10,934 nucleotides of DNA from Circinella umbellata (taxonomy: Eukaryota > Mucoromycota > Mucoromycetes > Mucorales > Lichtheimiaceae), in the NCBI GenBank assembly GCA_025093555.1, contig JAIWNF010000202.1, positions 1 to 10,934 on the forward strand, written 5' to 3'. Made by a program: the position numbers and the translations under genes. Position 1 is the first letter of the stretch. Each line of letters begins with the position of its first letter. The notes under the pieces were generated by a model. That model did no database searches. It was not told the DNA's origin and was given only the letters and a program-made list of their open reading frames with translations. Below, one piece after another: positions 7,695 through 10,934 of this stretch.

Positions 7695-8300
7695 GAAGTT
7701 TTGTATCACTTTGCGGATACTATCGCCGTTTTATTAAATCATTTGCCAAGATATGCAGACCACTATATAATCAACTTCAAAATGATTGACCCCCCTGGGA
7801 TGAAGAAACCACAAAAGCATTCGAAACACTTAAATCTGCCCTGTGCAATGCTCCTATACTAACCAGAGCAAACTTTGATCGAGATTTTATTCTTTTTACA
7901 GATGCTTCATATGACGGACTTGGGGCAGTCCTTTCTCAATTGGACGAGCAGAACCGCGAACAAGTAGTTTTATATATTAGTAGAGGTCTCACACCAAGTG
8001 AACGAAATTACAGAATAACAAAATTAGAAATGTTAGCTGCCGTTTGGGCAATCAAATCGCTAGGACCATACCTTTTATCTCGACGATTCAAACTCGTAAC
8101 AGATCATGTCAGTATAAAAGGATTACTTAACACTCCGTGTCCTGAAGGACAGATAGCTCGATGGATTAATTTATTATCAGAATACAACTTTGATGTCATA
8201 TACCGTCCTGGCAAACTAAATGCTAATGCAGACTTTCTTAGCCGTCTTGGATATTGAAAATAATTTTGACCAGTTCCAGGAAGTCATTAAAAGCTTGTGA
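7695..8300 (+). pseudogene. pol: Gypsy pol, second part: RT C-terminus and RNase H (broken)
   Basis: This continues the RT from the left side of the MULE in the matching frame. 'SFVSLCGYYRRFIKSFAKI' and 'WDEETTKAFETLKSALCNAP' are the standard RT connection motifs. A TGA at 7787-7789 interrupts between them. RNase H follows with 'ILFTDASYDGLGAVLSQ' (Asp 7901-7903), 'ITKLEMLAAVWAI' (Glu 8027-8029) and 'LVTDHVSIKGL' (Asp 8102-8104), then 'GKLNANADFLSRL'. RNase H removes the RNA strand during cDNA synthesis. The frame closes at TGA 8255-8257, but one extra G near 8249-8250 would explain this. The next frame carries 'LDIENNFDQFQEVIKSL' and ends at TGA TAA TAA (8298-8306), probably the original end of this ORF. 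Confidence 0.86.
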
Positions 8301-8545
8301 TAATAATCATTAATTGATTAAAAAATATTATTATACAAAAATATTGATATCCCCCAAAATACCCACACATGAAAAAAAAAATCAAAAACAATAACAATAA
8401 CAATAACTCAAAACAATAAATCAAAACAATCTTACATTCCCACAATTATATAAACAAACAAACACTCAATCAAAACATAAACATACAAGCATCCAACATT
8501 TTCAATGTAAAAGATTATCAGTACAATTATCACAAACTTGCATCA
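8301..8545 (+). other. G-poor, A/C-rich spacer between RNase H and integrase
   Basis: No open frame crosses this 245-bp stretch, which has stops in all forward frames. It holds an A-run, repeated AACAAT / CAATAA units (8386-8430) and CAAA-type sequence with very few G, ending CATCAATGG at the integrase start. It looks like a fungal 5' leader more than decayed coding sequence. A spacer here is not expected in a single Gypsy Pol polyprotein. Confidence 0.6.
8447..8454 (+). promoter_or_regulatory. TATA-like box TATATAAA before integrase
   Basis: TATATAAA lies 99 bp (start to start) before the integrase ATG, inside the G-poor spacer. It could be an internal promoter. In such AT-rich DNA it may also be chance. 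Confidence 0.35.
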
Positions 8546-9860
8546 ATGGAAGAATCAAAATTAAACCTTATGCACTATTATTTAACCACCCTTGAGTATC
8601 CCTCAGGAATTACAAAACAACAAGAGCGCTATATTACTTCACAAAGTAAACACTATTTTGTTTACAATGACCGTGTTTATAGACGACATGATAATACGCC
8701 CAGACTAGTCTTAAACAAAACAGAAGCAAATAATTGCATCTGGATGTACCACTTTCATCCTATTGCTGGTGGACACTTTGCTTTTCAAAACACATACGAA
8801 AAGATTGCCCGAAAATATTACTGGGAAGGAATGCGAAAAGATATATTTGATGCTGTAAGCCGATGTAATTATTGTCAAAGATTAGGAAAACCTATTAAAA
8901 ACGAAATTCTCCGACCAATACCAGTTCCTTCTGAACCTTGGACCCTCTGTGGATTAGATATTAAACATTGTCCAACTTCAATCGGGAATGAAATATATTA
9001 TAGCATGTGCAGGTTATACTACAAAATGGATAGAAGCTAGAGCTGTTAGATTAGCTAATGCTACTGAAGTTGCTTTATTTATTTACGAAGAAATTATATC
9101 ACGACATTCTCAACCAAAAGCCATAATTGTAGACAATGGTCTTCCCGTTAGTAACAATATAGTTAAAGAAGTATGTAAGCAGTTCTCTATCGCGCTACGC
9201 ACCTATAGTGTGTACACGCCGACTTCAAACGGATTTATAGAGCGCTTAAATCAGGTATTAGGTCGTCTTTTGAAGAAGAGACCGAAACACGAGATTGACG
9301 ATTGGTGTCAATATTTACCTGCAGCACTTTTTGCATATAGAACCATAAAACAAAATAGTACGAAGCAGTCTCCCTTTAAATTACTTTATTTTCGTGAGGC
9401 TATGGCTCCTTTTGATAGAATTATGGAGGACACATCTTATATTGGTGATGACAACGAAGAATGGTCATTAGATGAATTTAATAAAAAATTAGAAAATCAA
9501 ATAAATAAACTGCAAAATGTACGCCGACAGGCAGCAGCATCAATTGAAGTATCACAACATAATCAAAGAAAAACAATAGAACGCAAAATTTTAGCCAAAA
9601 AGAAACATTTGATCCAACCACCATTTAGTATTGGGGATACAGTTCTAGTATACAATAATGCAATAGAAACATCATGGTCAGGAAAATTAGAACAAACTTG
9701 GTTAGGACCTTACATAGTAGATTCAGTAAATGGTAACGCTGGTTATAAACTAAAAACATTACAAGGTGTAAAATTAAAAGATACTATACATGGTAATCGA
9801 TTACGGATATATAAAGTCCCAGATGTCAAGTTTCAACCAACTTATTCCGCCACCAGCTAA
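8546..9860 (+). pseudogene. Gypsy integrase with one-base frameshift
   Basis: It starts ATG (context CATCAATGG). The HHCC zinc domain is clear: 'HFHPIAGGHFAFQ' then 'RKYYWEGMRKDIFDAVSRC' with CxxC. The first catalytic Asp is in 'CGLDIKHCP' (8957-8959). At about 8987-8991 the frame changes by one base: reading on from 'SIGN' the motif 'YIIACAGYTTKWIEARA' is in the next frame, consistent with one extra G at 8990. The second Asp is in 'IIVDNGLPVSN' (9132-9134) and the Glu in 'GFIERLNQVLG' (9240-9242), with 35 residues between, the classic D,D35E spacing. The C-terminus has 'FSIGDTVLVYNN' and a GPY-type module 'TWLGPYIVDSVNG...IHGNRLRIYKV'. Integrase joins element cDNA to the chromosome. All catalytic residues survive, but the frameshift splits the protein. 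Confidence 0.88.
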
Positions 9861-9865
9861 TTTCC

Positions 9866-10239
9866 ATGGATCCCTTACAAGACTCCCAAGAATCACAAAT
9901 TCCACAAGACAACAACTTCACAGTTGATAACAACACTAATTTTGAATCATTTTCTTTATCAGGATACAGATTCTTGATCTTTCCCTGCCACCAGAAATAC
10001 TTGTGGAATTACAAATTTATATATATCATGAACAATACAGAAAAAAAATCAAGGAAAAACGAAAAGAATTAGTAAAACGGTTAAAAGAAGAAATTAGAGA
10101 TAATAATACATTACGAGAAGTTTGTCGAAATCGGCGACGACATAAAGGCATAATAGAAATATTAGCAGCAAATGGTCTTGACACCAAAACATTAACAAAA
10201 GATACCCAATTCCAACGTTGCTTGGGAGAGGAATGGTAA
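9866..10239 (+). pseudogene. Small ORF downstream of integrase, basic coiled coil, frameshifted
   Basis: An ATG six bases after the integrase stop opens 'MDPLQDSQESQIPQDNNFTV', a Gln/Asn/Asp-rich start. At about 9955-9980 a one-base loss shifts the sense reading to the next frame: 'LDLSLPPEILVELQIYIYHE', then a strongly charged helix ('QYRKKIKEKRKELVKRLKEE') and 'RRRHKGIIEILAANGLDTKT', ending TAA at 10239. The joined product would be about 124 residues. No signal peptide or membrane segment is seen, so it does not look like an envelope protein. I do not recognise the family. Its tight spacing suggests it belongs to the retroelement as an accessory ORF. A nucleic-acid-binding role is only a guess from charge. 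Confidence 0.6.
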
Positions 10240-10262
10240 TCTAACCCAATTTAGAAAATTAC

Positions 10263-10277
10263 GTGAGATTTTCTCAC
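10263..10277. repeat. Hairpin GTGAGA-TTT-TCTCAC
   Basis: Perfect 6-bp arms with a 3-base loop, 23 bases after the stop of the small ORF. It could be an RNA 3' structure of the element. Its size is within what chance allows. Confidence 0.5.
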
Positions 10278-10322
10278 TGAAAGACAAATTTCAAAAAGGC
10301 ATGAAATAATATTTCTACCAAC

Positions 10323-10348
<26 letters not shown>
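10323..10348 (+). repeat. Poly(A) tract of 26 bases
   Basis: An uninterrupted run of 26 A after ACCAAC. It is likely length-variable. It may be a microsatellite, the remains of a retroposed tail, or an A-rich tract of a 3' end. Confidence 0.9.
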
Positions 10349-10353
<5 letters not shown>

Positions 10354-10407
10354 ATAACTTAACTATAATTATATCAAAATCCTATCCAACTGCTACCATT
10401 ATTATTT

Positions 10408-10417
10408 TATATAAATA
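10408..10417 (+). promoter_or_regulatory. TATA box TATATAAATA before a small ORF
   Basis: A good TATA box 105 bp (start to start) before the ATG at 10513. The spacing is close to that of the TATA-like box and ATG of the integrase ORF (99 bp). It could be an LTR promoter or a promoter for the next ORF. Confidence 0.45.
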
Positions 10418-10512
10418 CACTGATTTTTAAAGAAAAAATATATATTATCAATAAAAGGATCTTTTCATACAAATATCTTTATTCTTTATCATTCTCTTAT
10501 CAGACTTTCCCA

Positions 10513-10785
10513 ATGACTTCACCATTTTTCCCAAAACAGAACCTGTCAATTCTCTTTTTATCCTACCCTCAACAATGATCCCGAATCACCCAAGATCTCC
10601 GAGGAATCTCTTCAGGTTGGGATTCACCAATTCAACCATATCAGACAATCGACCCTGCTGATTTAAATAACTCCAACGGTCCAAGACTTGTTCGAAATGA
10701 CAACGGTGTCATCACTTACCAGACCTTCGACCCTGATTTTATTCCTCCCCTTTATATCCAGAAAAGAAAGAAAAGAAAATTATAG
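10513..10785 (+). pseudogene. Small ORF with one internal TGA, basic C-terminus, unknown family
   Basis: From ATG 10513 (context CCCAATGAC) to TAG 10783-10785 the frame has 90 codons with one stop, TGA at 10576-10578. It begins 'MTSPFFPKQNLSILFLSYPQQ'. After the TGA it reads 'SRITQDLRGISSGWDSPIQP', then 'NNSNGPRLVRNDNGVITYQT' and ends 'YIQKRKKRKL', a basic cluster like a nuclear localisation signal. The TGA stands in a CpG-compatible place (CGA to TGA would do it, with another CGA two codons on). The composition looks protein-like, but I recognise no family. It may be another accessory ORF of the retroelement, the start of a separate element, or chance. Confidence 0.4.
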
Positions 10786-10804
10786 AATCAAGTTTCTATT
10801 TTGA

Positions 10805-10934
10805 TTTAGTAAAGATTTGGTCTCCAACCATCTAGTAAAACAACAAATCGATCAAGGTTTAGAACATTTAGACAACTTTTGGCGAGAAGAATTGCGTACG
10901 TCTCTCTCCCATGTTGGCTGCTTACCAACAGAAT
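10805..10934 (+). CDS. Possible ORF fragment running off the right edge
   Basis: After TGA at 10802-10804 a plus-strand frame is open to the edge for 43 codons: 'FSKDLVSNHLVKQQIDQGLE', then 'HLDNFWREELRTSLSHVGCL'. It reads like an amphipathic helical protein, but there is no ATG in this frame. A minus-strand frame is also open over much of it. Function unknown; it is reported only because the composition is protein-like. Confidence 0.25.

Larger units (their letters stand above)
1962..10239 (+). mobile_element. Degenerate Ty3/Gypsy LTR retrotransposon, interrupted by a MULE
   Basis: The domains run protease (5'-truncated), reverse transcriptase, RNase H, integrase with a GPY-type C-terminus, then a small downstream ORF. 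This RT-RH-IN order is the Ty3/Gypsy order. No plus-strand gag, 5' LTR or PBS is present. The left end is cut in the protease at the probable LTR of the minus-strand element. The RT is split by the MULE at 3725-7685. There are four or more in-frame stops and three one-base frameshifts, so this copy cannot make a normal Pol. A 3' LTR was not identified and may lie in the AT-rich tail after 10240 or beyond, so the right boundary given is only the end of the last linked ORF. Confidence 0.85.
10240..10512 (+). other. AT-rich tail of the retroelement with poly(A) run
   Basis: No coding frame is supported in these 273 bp. They hold the hairpin at 10263, a run of 26 A (10323-10348), a TATA box at 10408 and an AATAAA at 10450-10455. 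This could be the U3/R part of a 3' LTR or a spacer before another ORF. I found no second copy to compare it with, so the LTR is not called. Confidence 0.5.

Noticed and set aside
7497..7862. Plus-strand ORF spanning the right TIR and the RT
   Set aside because: It crosses the MULE/retroelement junction in the wrong frame for the RT and uses a non-ATG start. It is an accidental fusion frame.
8386..8430. AACAAT/CAATAA units as a CRISPR-like array or satellite
   Set aside because: The units are short, irregular and without spacers. They are better seen as low-complexity leader sequence.
10323..10348. Poly(A) run as proof of a LINE-type insertion
   Set aside because: There is no LINE reverse transcriptase upstream and no matching target duplication around the tract. 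The element beside it is an LTR type.

Overview
The window is a nested stack of transposable elements in an AT-rich eukaryotic genome. Several signs point to a filamentous fungus: short AT-rich introns with GT..AG borders, TATA and AATAAA signals, a Ty3/Gypsy retrotransposon, and a Mutator-like element (MULE) whose transposase carries a SWIM zinc finger. The composition and element style resemble transposon-rich genomes of arbuscular mycorrhizal fungi (Rhizophagus/Glomeromycotina). That placement is an inference from style, not a database match. I see no host housekeeping gene, tRNA, rRNA or CRISPR array.

Layout. (1) Positions 1-1961, minus strand: the 5' end of an LTR retrotransposon running off the left edge. 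It has a probable LTR (about 1295-1961) with a TATA box, poly(A) signals and five 22-bp tandem repeats, then a candidate primer-binding site, a leader and an open Gag gene. (2) Positions 1962-10239, plus strand: a degenerate Ty3/Gypsy element. It starts abruptly inside its aspartic protease, consistent with the minus-strand element having inserted there. It continues through reverse transcriptase, RNase H, integrase and a small extra downstream ORF, with in-frame stops and one-base frameshifts. (3) Positions 3725-7685: a complete 3,961-bp MULE inserted into the reverse transcriptase. It is flanked by a perfect 9-bp target duplication (CACAAGTTC at 3716-3724 and 7686-7694) and bounded by TIRs of about 110 bp. 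Removing it with one duplication copy restores the host frame exactly, which confirms both boundaries. (4) Positions 10240-10934: an AT-rich tail with a 26-nt poly(A) run, a TATA box, a small ORF with one internal stop, and an ORF fragment reaching the right edge.

The MULE gene is the best-preserved coding unit. Five exons joined at four phase-consistent introns give an uninterrupted 881-codon transposase: an N-terminal CxxC/CxxC zinc site, a D/D/E catalytic core, a SWIM finger and an acidic coiled-coil tail. With its intact TIRs and target duplication, it looks recent and possibly still active, unlike the decayed retroelement around it.

The most unusual architecture is in the Gypsy element. 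The protease-RT-RNase H frame appears to end at a triple stop (TGA TAA TAA, 8298-8306). A G-poor, A/C-rich spacer with a TATA-like box follows, and integrase then starts as a separate ATG-initiated ORF. A similar spacer with a TATA box and ATG occurs again near 10408-10513.
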